From: an uncultured Prevotella sp.
GTDB taxonomy: Bacteria; Bacteroidota; Bacteroidia; Bacteroidales; Bacteroidaceae
DNA: 35,935 nucleotides
Reading direction: 5' to 3'
Assembly: GCA_905233825.1 (NCBI GenBank)
Contig: CAJOFE010000029.1
Coordinates: forward strand, 1-35,935
Shown: positions 23,954 to 32,169 of the stretch, piece after piece
Numbering within the stretch: position 1 is the first letter of the stretch
Layout of the letters: each line of letters opens with the position of its first letter
Program-made: the position numbers and the translations under genes
Notes under the pieces: generated by a model
The model's database searches: none
What the model was told of the DNA's origin: nothing
Seen by the model: only the letters and a program-made list of their open reading frames with translations

Positions 23954-25846
23954 ATGAAGAAATGGACTATTGACGACGCCCGCGAGCTGTACAACATTGG
24001 CGGCTGGGGCACCAGTTACTTCGGCATCAACGAGGCCGGAAACGTGTATGTCACTCCCTGCAAGGACTCGACGCAGATTGACTTGCGCGAGGTAATGGAC
24101 GAGCTGCAACTGCGTGATGTCACCGCGCCTGTGCTGCTGCGCTTCCCCGACATTCTCGACAACCGCATCGAGAAGACGTGGAGCTGTTTCAAGAAAGCCA
24201 GCGAGGAGTACAACTACCAAGGCGAAAACTACGTGGTGTATCCCATTAAGGTGAACCAGATGCAGCCGGTGGTAGAGGAGATTATCAGCCACGGTCGCAA
24301 GTTCAACCTCGGTCTGGAGGCTGGCTCGAAACCCGAACTGCACGCCGTCATCGCCATGCAATGCCAGAGCGACTCCATCATCGTGTGCAACGGCTACAAG
24401 GACCAGAGCTACATCGAACTGGCACTGTTGGCGCAGAAAATGGGCAAGCATATCTTCATCGTCGTGGAGAAGATGAACGAACTGGAGATCATCGCCAAGG
24501 TAGCGAAGCAGCTGAACGTGAAGCCCAACATCGGTATCCGCATCAAGCTGGCCTCTTCGGGTAGCGGCAAGTGGGAGGAAAGCGGCGGAGATGCCTCGAA
24601 ATTCGGCCTGACTAGCGCCGAACTGCTGGAGGCATTGGAGATGCTCGACAAGAAGGGCATGCGCGACTGCCTGCGCCTCATCCACTTCCATATCGGCTCG
24701 CAGATTACGAAGATACGTCGCATTCAGACGGCCCTCCGCGAAGCCTCGCAGTTCTACGTGCAGCTGCACAAAATGGGCTACAACGTCGATTTCGTGGATT
24801 GCGGCGGCGGTCTCGGCGTAGATTACGACGGCACGCGCTCACCCTCCAGCGAGAGCTCAGTGAACTATAGCATCCAGGAGTATGTGAACGACTGTATCTA
24901 CACCTTCGTCGATGCAGCCAACAAGAACGGGATTCCCCACCCGAACATCATCACTGAGAGCGGCCGCTCGCTGGCTGCCCACCACTCCGTGCTGGTCATC
25001 AATGTGCTGGAGACGGCCTCGCTGCCCGAGATGCCTGAGGAGTTCGAGCCCGACGAGAACTCGCATCAGTTGGTGAAGGACCTCTACGAAATCTGGGACA
25101 ACCTTTCGCCCCGCAACGTCTTGGAAGACTGGCACGACGCCGAGCAGATACGTGAGGAGGTGCTCGACCTCTTCGCCCACGGTATCGTCGATCTGAAGAC
25201 GCGCGCCGAGGTGGAGGCCATGTACTGGAGCGTGTGCCACGAGATACACGCCCTGGCCAAGAGCTTGAAGCACATCCCCGAGGAGCTGATGAAGATCGAT
25301 AAGCTGCTAGCCGACAAGTACTTCTGCAACTTCTCGCTGTTCCAAAGCCTCAGCGATTCATGGGCCATCGACCAGGTCTTTCCCATTATGCCCATCCAGC
25401 GGCTCGACGAGCGCCCCACGCGCAACGCCACCTTGCAGGACATCACCTGCGACTCTGACGGAAAGATTGCCAACTTCACAACCAACCGCCATAACTCCCA
25501 CTCGTTGCCTGTCCATGCACTGAAGAAGAACGAGGACTACTATCTTGGTGTCTTCCTTGTAGGAGCCTACCAAGAGATTCTGGGTGACATGCATAATCTC
25601 TTTGGCGACACCACTGCTGTACATATCTCCGTGAAGGACGGCCACTATCACATTGACCAGATCATCGACGGTGAGACGGTAGAGGAGGTCTTGGAGTACG
25701 TACAGTACAACCCGAAGAAGCTAGTTCGCCAGTTGGAGGTATGGGTCACAAAGAGCGTGAAGAACGGCAAGATCTCCCTGGAAGAAGGCAAGGAGTTCCT
25801 GAGTAACTATCGTAGCGGATTATATGGATACACCTATCTGGAATAA
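23954..25846 (+). CDS. speA: Biosynthetic arginine decarboxylase
   Basis: 630 residues. PLP enzyme converting arginine to agmatine, the first step of the agmatine route to polyamines. Start MKKWTIDDARELYNI chosen because it matches the family N terminus; a longer in-frame extension would run through the promoter. The PLP lysine lies in YPIKVNQ (about residue 99). Also seen: GLEAGSKPEL, HFHIGSQ, DCGGGLGVDYDG and the second active-site motif ITCDSDGKI with its Cys near residue 499. The last 23 bases overlap argB, so arginine use and arginine synthesis are transcriptionally linked. Confidence 0.96.
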   Translation: MKKWTIDDARELYNIGGWGTSYFGINEAGNVYVTPCKDSTQIDLREVMDELQLRDVTAPVLLRFPDILDNRIEKTWSCFKKASEEYNYQGENYVVYPIKVNQMQPVVEEIISHGRKFNLGLEAGSKPELHAVIAMQCQSDSIIVCNGYKDQSYIELALLAQKMGKHIFIVVEKMNELEIIAKVAKQLNVKPNIGIRIKLASSGSGKWEESGGDASKFGLTSAELLEALEMLDKKGMRDCLRLIHFHIGSQITKIRRIQTALREASQFYVQLHKMGYNVDFVDCGGGLGVDYDGTRSPSSESSVNYSIQEYVNDCIYTFVDAANKNGIPHPNIITESGRSLAAHHSVLVINVLETASLPEMPEEFEPDENSHQLVKDLYEIWDNLSPRNVLEDWHDAEQIREEVLDLFAHGIVDLKTRAEVEAMYWSVCHEIHALAKSLKHIPEELMKIDKLLADKYFCNFSLFQSLSDSWAIDQVFPIMPIQRLDERPTRNATLQDITCDSDGKIANFTTNRHNSHSLPVHALKKNEDYYLGVFLVGAYQEILGDMHNLFGDTTAVHISVKDGHYHIDQIIDGETVEEVLEYVQYNPKKLVRQLEVWVTKSVKNGKISLEEGKEFLSNYRSGLYGYTYLE

Positions 25847-26642
25847 AGCCCATCCCACCCCCTCCCCAAGGGAGGGGATTACCATCGTAAAGGTCGGCGG
25901 CGCCGTCGTCGAGGATGAGGAGCAGCTGAGGCAGCTGCTGCAGGACTTCATGGCCATTGAGGGACCGAAGATCCTGGTGCATGGCGGCGGACGGCGAGCC
26001 ACGAAGATAGCCGAACGCCTGGGCATCGAGACGAAGATGGTGGAAGGCCGCCGCATCACCGATGCCGACATGCTCGAGGTGGTGACGATGGTCTATGGCG
26101 GACTAGTGAACAAGCACGTCGTGGCCTCGCTGCAAGCACTCGGTGCCGATGCCATCGGCCTCACCGGTGCCGACGGCGACATCATCCGCTCTATGAAGCG
26201 CCCATTGAAAAACGGCATTGACTTCGGCTTCGTGGGCGACGTGGAACAGGCCAGCGGTGCAAAAATCGCCCATTTCATCGATGCCGGCCTCATCCCCGTC
26301 ATCGCTCCGCTCACTCATGACGGACAGGGAAATATGCTGAATACCAATGCTGACACGATGGCCTCGGAAACTGCGAAAGCGATGGCTGCAGTAGGTTACG
26401 ACGTGACGCTCATCTTCGCCTTCGAGAAACCCGGCGTGCTGGCCAACCCCGACGATGACGCATCGGTCATCAGCAGCATCAATGCCGAGGAATTTCAGCG
26501 GCTGAAGGCCGACGGCACTATCAGCGGCGGCATGCTGCCGAAGATAGAGAACGCCCTTGCCGCCATCCGTGCCGGCGTCAAACAGGTCATCATCACCAGT
26601 GCCCAGACCATCAGCGGCCACAGCGGCACCGTCATCTCATAG
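25824..26642 (+). CDS. argB: Acetylglutamate kinase
   Basis: 272 residues. Phosphorylates N-acetylglutamate in arginine biosynthesis. Amino-acid-kinase landmarks: TIVKVGGAVVE, LVHGGGRRATK, GLTGADGD, NTNADTMASETA, and the C-terminal GGMLPKIENALAAI. The ATG lies inside speA (23-base overlap). Between the start and the conserved core is the atypical peptide HPTPSPREG, encoded by a C/G palindrome. No other ATG lies nearer the core, so either this extension is translated or a non-ATG start is used. Confidence 0.93.
   Translation: MDTPIWNKAHPTPSPREGITIVKVGGAVVEDEEQLRQLLQDFMAIEGPKILVHGGGRRATKIAERLGIETKMVEGRRITDADMLEVVTMVYGGLVNKHVVASLQALGADAIGLTGADGDIIRSMKRPLKNGIDFGFVGDVEQASGAKIAHFIDAGLIPVIAPLTHDGQGNMLNTNADTMASETAKAMAAVGYDVTLIFAFEKPGVLANPDDDASVISSINAEEFQRLKADGTISGGMLPKIENALAAIRAGVKQVIITSAQTISGHSGTVIS
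25859..25877 (+). repeat. REP-like palindrome within the argB 5' coding region
   Basis: An 8-bp perfect stem, CCCCTCCC with GGGAGGGG, around loop CAA. It lies 12 bases after the speA stop and inside argB codons, where it encodes PTPSPREG. In mRNA it would be a very stable hairpin just after the argB start. Confidence 0.75.
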
Positions 26643-26688
26643 AGGAGAGGAAAATAACCAATAATGTAACTATATAACTATAACGCTT

Positions 26689-27471
26689 ATGACAAGAAAA
26701 AAACTAACCTTGTTTGCATTGATGACACTAATGGGTGTACTGAGCGTCAATGCACAGTCGGATGACTATAAATCCGGCATTTTCAACCATGTGTCTATTG
26801 GCGCCTCAGCGAGTTTGTTCGACGGCATCGGTTTCGATGTCGCCGCGCCCATCACCAAATATGCAGCCCTGCGTGCTGGTGTGGCTTTCTGGCCCAAAAT
26901 TAGTGTCAAGGATAACTTCGACATTGATGACAACAATCCCTCCATTACAGAGTCTGTAGATGTCAAGGCCAAGCTGAACGTTTTCGACTTCAAGTTCCTG
27001 GCCGACCTCTATCCCATCAAAGGATGTTCGTTCCACCTTACGGCTGGTGCCTACATCGGAGACGGCAAGGTCGTCACCGCCACGAACACCTCGATGTTCA
27101 TCAAAGACCCTGCCAAATACGGCAAGCTGGGACTGAAACTGGGCGACTACCGCATCACGACCGACAAGAATGGCTATGTCACGGCCGATGCCAAGGTCAA
27201 CAACTTCAAGCCCTACGTTGGCATCGGATTCGGACGTGCTGTCTCTAAGAAGCGTCTGAACGTGTCGTGCGATTTCGGCGTCAAGTTCTGGGGCGAGCCG
27301 CGGTTGGGCGCCATCACGAAGGATGACTGGGGCAACAACGTGTACCACCACTTCAAGAGCACTGACCTCGACGAGTATGACGATGAAGATCTGAAGGACT
27401 ACCTCGAAAAGGCCGAAGACTTTAAGGTCTGTCCCGTCGTGAGCATCCGCCTCAGCGGCCGTATCTTCTAA
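26689..27471 (+). CDS. Outer-membrane beta-barrel protein
   Basis: 260 residues. Signal peptide MTRKKLTLFALMTLMGVLSV cleaved near NAQ. The mature part alternates short hydrophobic strands with polar loops (HVSIGASASLFDGIGFDVAA, YAALRAGVAFWP, FHLTAGAYIGDG, FKPYVGIGFGRAV) and ends SIRLSGRIF with a terminal Phe, as expected for a barrel inserted by BAM. Function unknown. It is 46 bases after argB and 49 before a lipoprotein gene, a possible pair of envelope proteins. Confidence 0.8.
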   Translation: MTRKKLTLFALMTLMGVLSVNAQSDDYKSGIFNHVSIGASASLFDGIGFDVAAPITKYAALRAGVAFWPKISVKDNFDIDDNNPSITESVDVKAKLNVFDFKFLADLYPIKGCSFHLTAGAYIGDGKVVTATNTSMFIKDPAKYGKLGLKLGDYRITTDKNGYVTADAKVNNFKPYVGIGFGRAVSKKRLNVSCDFGVKFWGEPRLGAITKDDWGNNVYHHFKSTDLDEYDDEDLKDYLEKAEDFKVCPVVSIRLSGRIF

Positions 27472-27520
27472 GATGAAACATGAAAGAATTGAAATACTTA
27501 AAAATTAAAACCTGATTGAT

Positions 27521-28504
27521 ATGAAAAAGAATTTCTTTTATCTGGCACTTGCTGCCTTAGTTGCTGTCGGCATGCCTGCTTGCAGTAGCGATGACGAAGA
27601 TGAAGTGGTAAAGCCCGAACCCGTGAACCTGCCCACGCCTGCCAATGCCAGTCAGGCCGTAGAATACGTTCTGCCTACTGCCTTAGATGCCAAGACCTCG
27701 ACCATTGGCAAAACTCAGGACACACCTGCCCTGAAAAGCATAAACTTTACTGAGAGCGGAAAAATCCTGCTGGAGCTGGTTTCAGCTATTGACGGCAAAC
27801 ACACCTACGTGATGGAGGATGCCACCTTCAACAACAACACCTACACCATGAACGGAAGTAAGGTGAAGGGATTCATCAAGCTGACTGACGCAGCTGCCCT
27901 CACACGTGCCAACAGTCATATTATTGTTGATATCGCTGTTACAATCACTATCGAGGAAACCGTCACATACACTTCCGACGGCGATGTCACTACCGTCACC
28001 AACAAGCGTAATGCCAGTGGCGATGAAGTGATGACATATCTTGTCCGCACATGGTCAGTTACAGGTGCTATTCTCGACCTGAAGAGCAAATCGAAAAATA
28101 TCAAAGCCTACGAAGAGTTCGACAGCAACAGCCAAGGTTACTTCGACCTGCGCCAAGTGCGCAAGGAAGCCCTCGATCAGGGTGTAGAGATGACAGCAGA
28201 TGAGGAAGACGAGTTCGAGCGCACCGTGAAATGTGTCACTATCACCGGCGACAACAAGTTCATCATCGAATACACCGATCACTATCCCGATGTGGCAGAG
28301 TGGGAATGGAACAACCCTGAAAAGACCTCTATCCGTATCGTGTTGAGAGAAGGATGCGAAGGCAACAAGTTCTTCTCCAACGACACCAAGATTGATGTGG
28401 CCTTTAATGGCAACCGTTGCAACATGAAAATGTATACTCATGTGAACGATGCTGGGAGCAACAACTGGGAGGTTGAGCTTACCATGAAGCTGATATACTA
28501 CTAA
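27521..28504 (+). CDS. Lipoprotein of unknown function
   Basis: 327 residues. Lipoprotein signal FFYLALAALVAVGMPAC with Cys near residue 21, followed by SSDDEDE, an acidic stretch like the Bacteroidetes lipoprotein export signal that sends lipoproteins to the cell surface (family knowledge). The rest is mixed alpha/beta with many Thr/Val strands, one charged segment (TADEEDEFERTVKC) and a closing NNWEVELTMKLIYY. I do not recognise a domain. Confidence 0.75.
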   Translation: MKKNFFYLALAALVAVGMPACSSDDEDEVVKPEPVNLPTPANASQAVEYVLPTALDAKTSTIGKTQDTPALKSINFTESGKILLELVSAIDGKHTYVMEDATFNNNTYTMNGSKVKGFIKLTDAAALTRANSHIIVDIAVTITIEETVTYTSDGDVTTVTNKRNASGDEVMTYLVRTWSVTGAILDLKSKSKNIKAYEEFDSNSQGYFDLRQVRKEALDQGVEMTADEEDEFERTVKCVTITGDNKFIIEYTDHYPDVAEWEWNNPEKTSIRIVLREGCEGNKFFSNDTKIDVAFNGNRCNMKMYTHVNDAGSNNWEVELTMKLIYY

Positions 28505-28560
28505 TCAGCATCATCACATTGGAGCCATCTGCACGATGTATTGATATTTTGCCATTTGAA

Positions 28561-28626
28561 TTTGCGCGTACGCAAACAGTTGTTTGCGCTGGCGCGAACG
28601 GTCATTTGCGCGTACGCAAACGGTGA
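28561..28626. repeat. Three tandem 22-bp palindromic repeats
   Basis: Units start at 28561, 28583 and 28605. The first and third share the 17 bases TTTGCGCGTACGCAAAC exactly; the middle copy matches at 13 of 17. Each outer copy has a 6-bp hairpin (TTTGCG, loop CGTA, CGCAAA). The period of 22 is close to two helical turns. A fourth partial TTTG follows. Confidence 0.85.
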
Positions 28627-28743
28627 TTTGGAGGCACCTCAATCCCGTCGGAACCGATGTAGGTCGGAAGAGTACCGTACTTTTTACCGTTCAGAAGCGT
28701 GCAAAACAACGTTGAGAACGCGCCGACTGCTGCAAGAATAAAA

Positions 28744-28777
28744 AAAAATCCGAATTGCTTTGGCAGTTCGGATTTTT
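28744..28777 (+). terminator. Intrinsic terminator upstream of the candidate RNA
   Basis: AAAAATCCGAA pairs with TTCGGATTTTT (11 bp) around a loop with a small inner TGC/GCA stem; a T-run is part of the 3' arm. It is A/T-symmetric and could stop transcription from both sides. It probably ends the transcript of the upstream lipoprotein gene; 28627-28740 in between holds nothing else that I can identify. Confidence 0.8.
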
Positions 28778-28790
28778 GTATGTACCTTTG
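28759..28790 (+). promoter_or_regulatory. Promoter embedded in the terminator
   Basis: TTTG (28759-28762), 20 bases, TACCTTTG (28783-28790): full consensus. The -33 box lies in the loop of the terminator hairpin. Transcription would begin near 28795. Confidence 0.78.
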
Positions 28791-28794
28791 CAGC

Positions 28795-29070
28795 CGACTC
28801 AGGTAGCCCTTAGGGTGAGTGGGTCAAATTTTTGTGGTAAAAGGACGTTTACGAACGTTATCTTCGACTTGCTAATCTCGCAAATTACGCATTCCACCGG
28901 AGAAACGCAACCGAAACGTCCACTTAAGGTATATTGTACCCTGTTCACTCATTGTTGTGGGCAGTCTCAATATGTCTTGACGTGGGCTATCTCGAGTGCT
29001 TATCCAGTGGAAGGGTAATGCGAGAGCCTGCAAGTGGGATAAGCGAGAAGTAGAGCTACCCACGTCTTTC
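28795..29070 (+). ncRNA. Candidate structured RNA or long structured leader
   Basis: About 270 bases between a consensus promoter and a lipoprotein gene, without a convincing ORF. Stems seen: GGACGTTT (28843-28850) with AAACGTCC (28914-28921); GACGTGGG (28979-28986) with CCCACGTC (29059-29066); inside this, CTCG (28991-28994) with CGAG (29044-29047) and CTTATCC (28999-29005) with GGATAAG (29037-29043). A competing pairing is AGGTAGCCC (28801-28809) with GGGCTATCT (28984-28992), exclusive with the GACGTGGG stem. It does not show the conserved cores of RNase P RNA, tmRNA or SRP RNA that I know. A 6S-like RNA or a riboswitch-type leader are the open alternatives. Confidence 0.45.
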
Positions 29071-29130
29071 CATTTAATCAATTAATTGCTGAATCTGGGA
29101 GCTATAGGCACAAAAACTTATAGCATATTG

Positions 29131-30678
29131 ATGAAAAGTGTCTATGCTCTTATCTTTTTCTTGCTCCTCGTGTCATGCGGCGATGACGAACCAGTTAGCC
29201 CTATAAATGAAAAACCGGATGAGGACACGACTATTGTCAAGCGCTACGGCGTGCGCTGGCAGACGGACAATCCCTATGACCTAGGCGAACACTGCTTCGA
29301 TGCCGTGGGGCTAGGTGCCCGCTTCGGCATCGGCGAACGGGAGGGCTATTCCGACTTTGACAATATTTATCCCTGGAGCGAGATACGCCGCTGCAACGTC
29401 AGGCAGGAGGGCGGAAGGGCTGTCGTCGTCTATGATGATGACCCTGACTTCCGCATCGACGGCACGGGCGGCGATGTCTTTGTGCGCATCCCCAAGTTCT
29501 ACGTGGAGAAATACCAGGAGGACGGCTACGAATATCGCGTGGTCTCGGCACGGGGCGAGCATCTGCATCCTGCCTTCATCGAGAACGGGAAGGAGCTGGA
29601 TGCCGTCTATGTAGGGGCCTTTGAAGGCTCCGTCGGCTCCGACGGCCTGCTGCACTCGGTGGCAGGCGTCATCCCCACGTCGAACATCACCGCCCAGGAG
29701 TTCCTCGATGCCGCCCAGCGGCGCGGACCGGGCTACAGCCTCTACGACATGCGCACCGTCGATATGCTGTTCTCGCTCATTGCCGTGGAGTATGGCTGCC
29801 GCAACACGGGCGTCATCTTCGGCCACGGCATTGCCGACTACCGCCAGCCCATCGAACAGCAATGGGACATTGACCGCAGGTACTATTCGCGGAAGGATGA
29901 ACAGGGTGTCAATACCATCACTTGCGGACTGCAGCCGCGACCGCTCATCAGTGTCGGCAGCTGTGTCTGCGTATGTCAGGGCAACCAGCGTAGCATCCTG
30001 ACCTTTGCCCGCTGTACCGACATTCAGGTAAAGGACAGGGAGACGACCTACACCTTCGACGGCCCTCCCATCGATATCACCACCGACTGCTTCATCGGCA
30101 ACTGTGCCCAGAGCACGAACTGGACGGAGACATGCAGCGCTCCGTATCGCGGTGCCTCGGGACGCGCCAACATGGTAGAGCAGTCGCTCATGCCCGAGGA
30201 GCGCAACCCCATGCGCTACCGCTGGATAGAGAACGTCATGGGCAACATCTGGCACTTCCTGCCCGACATCACCTTCAAGGACGGCAGGATGTACGTGTGC
30301 AGCGATATGACCCATTACCGTTTCGGCTGTAGCGATGGAGCCTACGAAGCCTACGGCCCTTCATTCATGCCAAATGACAACAATGATGTGTGGCTTGACG
30401 AGCCCTACGTGAACGACTGGGTCACCTCGCTGATGAGCGACGAGGACTACAAGGGCATATCCTTCGGCGATACCTTCGACCGTTCGCTGACCAGCACGGC
30501 AGCCTTCGGTGCCTACTATTATGCCAAGAAAGAAGGACTCTATATAGCAGTGAATGGTGGCGGCTTCGACCACCGCTTCCGCTGCAACCTGCTCACCACG
30601 CGGGCGAGGGTAGAACTCACCTACCGCTGGCACCTCTATGGGGCACGCCTGCTGTTCAAAGACATCACCAAGGAATGA
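29131..30678 (+). CDS. Surface lipoprotein with C-type-lectin/FGE-like C-terminal fold
   Basis: 515 residues from the ATG at 29131, which gives a lipoprotein signal (ALIFFLLLVSC); an upstream TTG at 29086 would spoil it. The body resembles a family common in phage tail and surface proteins of gut Bacteroidetes: RYGVRWQTDNPYDLGEHCFD, VFVRIPKFYVEKYQEDGYEY, HPAFIENGKELDAVYVGAFE, SVAGVIPTSNITAQEFL. The C terminus (GLYIAVNGGGFDHRF ... YGARLLF) has the pattern of C-type-lectin-like folds used as display scaffolds. It overlaps the next gene by 4 bases (ATGA) and so is probably translationally coupled to it. Arg codons AGG/AGA are more frequent than in the T9SS operon, a hint of different ancestry. 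Confidence 0.7.
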   Translation: MKSVYALIFFLLLVSCGDDEPVSPINEKPDEDTTIVKRYGVRWQTDNPYDLGEHCFDAVGLGARFGIGEREGYSDFDNIYPWSEIRRCNVRQEGGRAVVVYDDDPDFRIDGTGGDVFVRIPKFYVEKYQEDGYEYRVVSARGEHLHPAFIENGKELDAVYVGAFEGSVGSDGLLHSVAGVIPTSNITAQEFLDAAQRRGPGYSLYDMRTVDMLFSLIAVEYGCRNTGVIFGHGIADYRQPIEQQWDIDRRYYSRKDEQGVNTITCGLQPRPLISVGSCVCVCQGNQRSILTFARCTDIQVKDRETTYTFDGPPIDITTDCFIGNCAQSTNWTETCSAPYRGASGRANMVEQSLMPEERNPMRYRWIENVMGNIWHFLPDITFKDGRMYVCSDMTHYRFGCSDGAYEAYGPSFMPNDNNDVWLDEPYVNDWVTSLMSDEDYKGISFGDTFDRSLTSTAAFGAYYYAKKEGLYIAVNGGGFDHRFRCNLLTTRARVELTYRWHLYGARLLFKDITKE

Positions 30679-32147
30679 AGAAGGTATTGCTGTTATTACT
30701 GAGTGTCTGGGCCGTCCTTCCGCTTCCTGCACAGGACAGCCTGTATGAGCAGAGCCTCTTTGAGCAGATGAAGGCCGGAATGGACAGGCACTCCCTGCCC
30801 CTGGTGAACCTGACGGTCGATGCCGCGAAGCTGAACAGGTTCAGCTTTGTGCCCGGGGAGATAGAGATTGCCGACTGTCAGCGACGCACCGACCCGTCCT
30901 CCGACAGCGTACGCTACCGGTGCCTGCTCAGGATTCGCGGACAAAAGGCTGCGCTATGTGACAAGAAATCCTTCGCCGTCAAACTGGTGGATGAGGACAG
31001 CGAGGGCCTAGATGCCCCTCTGTTCGGCATCAGGAGCGAAAACAGCTGGATACTCGACGCCATGGCCATCGACAGAATCAGGATGCGTAACCGCCTGTGC
31101 TTCGACATCTGGAACGAACTGAGCCATACCCCGTACACGACCAGATACGGGAACAGGAACGGAACGCTGGGGCAATTCGTGGAGGTGTTCATCAACGGCG
31201 ACTATAACGGCCTGTACTGCCTGACGGACAAGATTGACCGCAAGTTGCTCGGGCTGAAGAAGGCCAAGGCGGACAGCACGGGCGTGACCGTCAGGGGACT
31301 GCTCTACAAGGGAATCAGCCATGAAAGCAGCCATGACCTCCTCTCCTACGACGAGGCCGACATGACACAGGGCACCTGGAACGCATGGGAGCTGCAGTAT
31401 CCCGACGACTATCCGTCGGCAGACACCTGGGAGCCGCTGGCAGGCTTGATAGACTTCTGTTCGCCCGCCACGGGCGACGAGGTGTTCCATGAGGAATACC
31501 GGGACTATTTCTATCCTGAGAACCTGGCCGACTATCACCTGCTCACGGTGGCGCTGAACGTCGTTGACAATGCCTACAAGAACACGTTCCTCTCGGTCAT
31601 GGATATCGGCAGGGAGCACCGCTACCTGCTGACCCCCTGGGATATGGACGGCTCCCTGGGCAGTACTTATAACGGCAGCTATGACGAGACCTTGTCATGG
31701 ATATACCGCTATCAGGAGATTGCGCCGTTCAACAGGCTCTTCAGTCAAAGACAGAGTATGGACGGCTTCAAGGGTGCCGTGGCAGAAAGATGGTTCGAGC
31801 TTTGCCCCACGCTGTTTTCGGTGGAAAGCATCTGCCGTCGGCTGGATGACTATGCCCACATGTTCGTTGCTTCAGGTGCATGGGCGAGGGAACGTGGGAA
31901 ATGGGACGGCAACCCCGTTCCGTTGAAGGAGGACATCATGGAAGAGCTGGACTATGTCAAGGGGTGGTATGCGCGGAACTTCGAAAGCATCTGCAACCAG
32001 TTCGAGAGGGTTAGAGTATCGGTGTCTTCTCCTTCCGCCACCCGCCATACACCCTCTCCCATTTTCGACCTGCAGGGCCGTCGCCTCAGTGGGAAGCTAC
32101 AGAAGGGTGTATATATACAGGGTGGGAAAAAGAGAGTAGTGAAATAA
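30675..32147 (+). CDS. CotH-like protein with T9SS C-terminal sorting domain
   Basis: 490 residues. Signal peptide KKVLLLLLSVWAVLPLPAQD. CotH core: LLRIRGQKAALCDKKSFAVK, SWILDAMAIDRIRMRNRL, VFINGDYNGLYCLTDKIDR, and the LLTPWDMDGSLGSTYNG motif with the characteristic W-D. The end (IFDLQGRRLSGKLQKGVYIQ ... VVK) is a short T9SS type A sorting domain, so it should be exported by the T9SS and attached to the surface. Coupled by a 4-base overlap to the upstream lipoprotein, a possible partner or substrate. It is only distantly similar to the CotH protein at the start of the window. Confidence 0.8.
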   Translation: MKKVLLLLLSVWAVLPLPAQDSLYEQSLFEQMKAGMDRHSLPLVNLTVDAAKLNRFSFVPGEIEIADCQRRTDPSSDSVRYRCLLRIRGQKAALCDKKSFAVKLVDEDSEGLDAPLFGIRSENSWILDAMAIDRIRMRNRLCFDIWNELSHTPYTTRYGNRNGTLGQFVEVFINGDYNGLYCLTDKIDRKLLGLKKAKADSTGVTVRGLLYKGISHESSHDLLSYDEADMTQGTWNAWELQYPDDYPSADTWEPLAGLIDFCSPATGDEVFHEEYRDYFYPENLADYHLLTVALNVVDNAYKNTFLSVMDIGREHRYLLTPWDMDGSLGSTYNGSYDETLSWIYRYQEIAPFNRLFSQRQSMDGFKGAVAERWFELCPTLFSVESICRRLDDYAHMFVASGAWARERGKWDGNPVPLKEDIMEELDYVKGWYARNFESICNQFERVRVSVSSPSATRHTPSPIFDLQGRRLSGKLQKGVYIQGGKKRVVK

Positions 32148-32169
32148 CAATGCCACTACAATTCCTTCT

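Noticed and set aside
28561..28626. CRISPR-like array
   Set aside because: The period is 22 with spacers of only about 5 bases and no cas genes; it is a tandem palindromic repeat.
28645..28665. Resemblance to a sequencing-adapter core (TCGGAAGAG)
   Set aside because: Only nine bases match and the flanks differ from the adapter, so contamination is not supported.
28755..29018. 87-residue ORF over the candidate RNA
   Set aside because: It begins inside the terminator and promoter and has no coding character; the stems run through it.
28795..29070. RNase P RNA, tmRNA or SRP RNA
   Set aside because: The conserved cores I would expect (for example GAGGAAAGTCC of RNase P or a tRNA-like end of tmRNA) are absent.
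29131..30678. Phage tail gene marking a prophage
   Set aside because: It has a lipoprotein signal and a CotH partner, and no other phage genes lie nearby.
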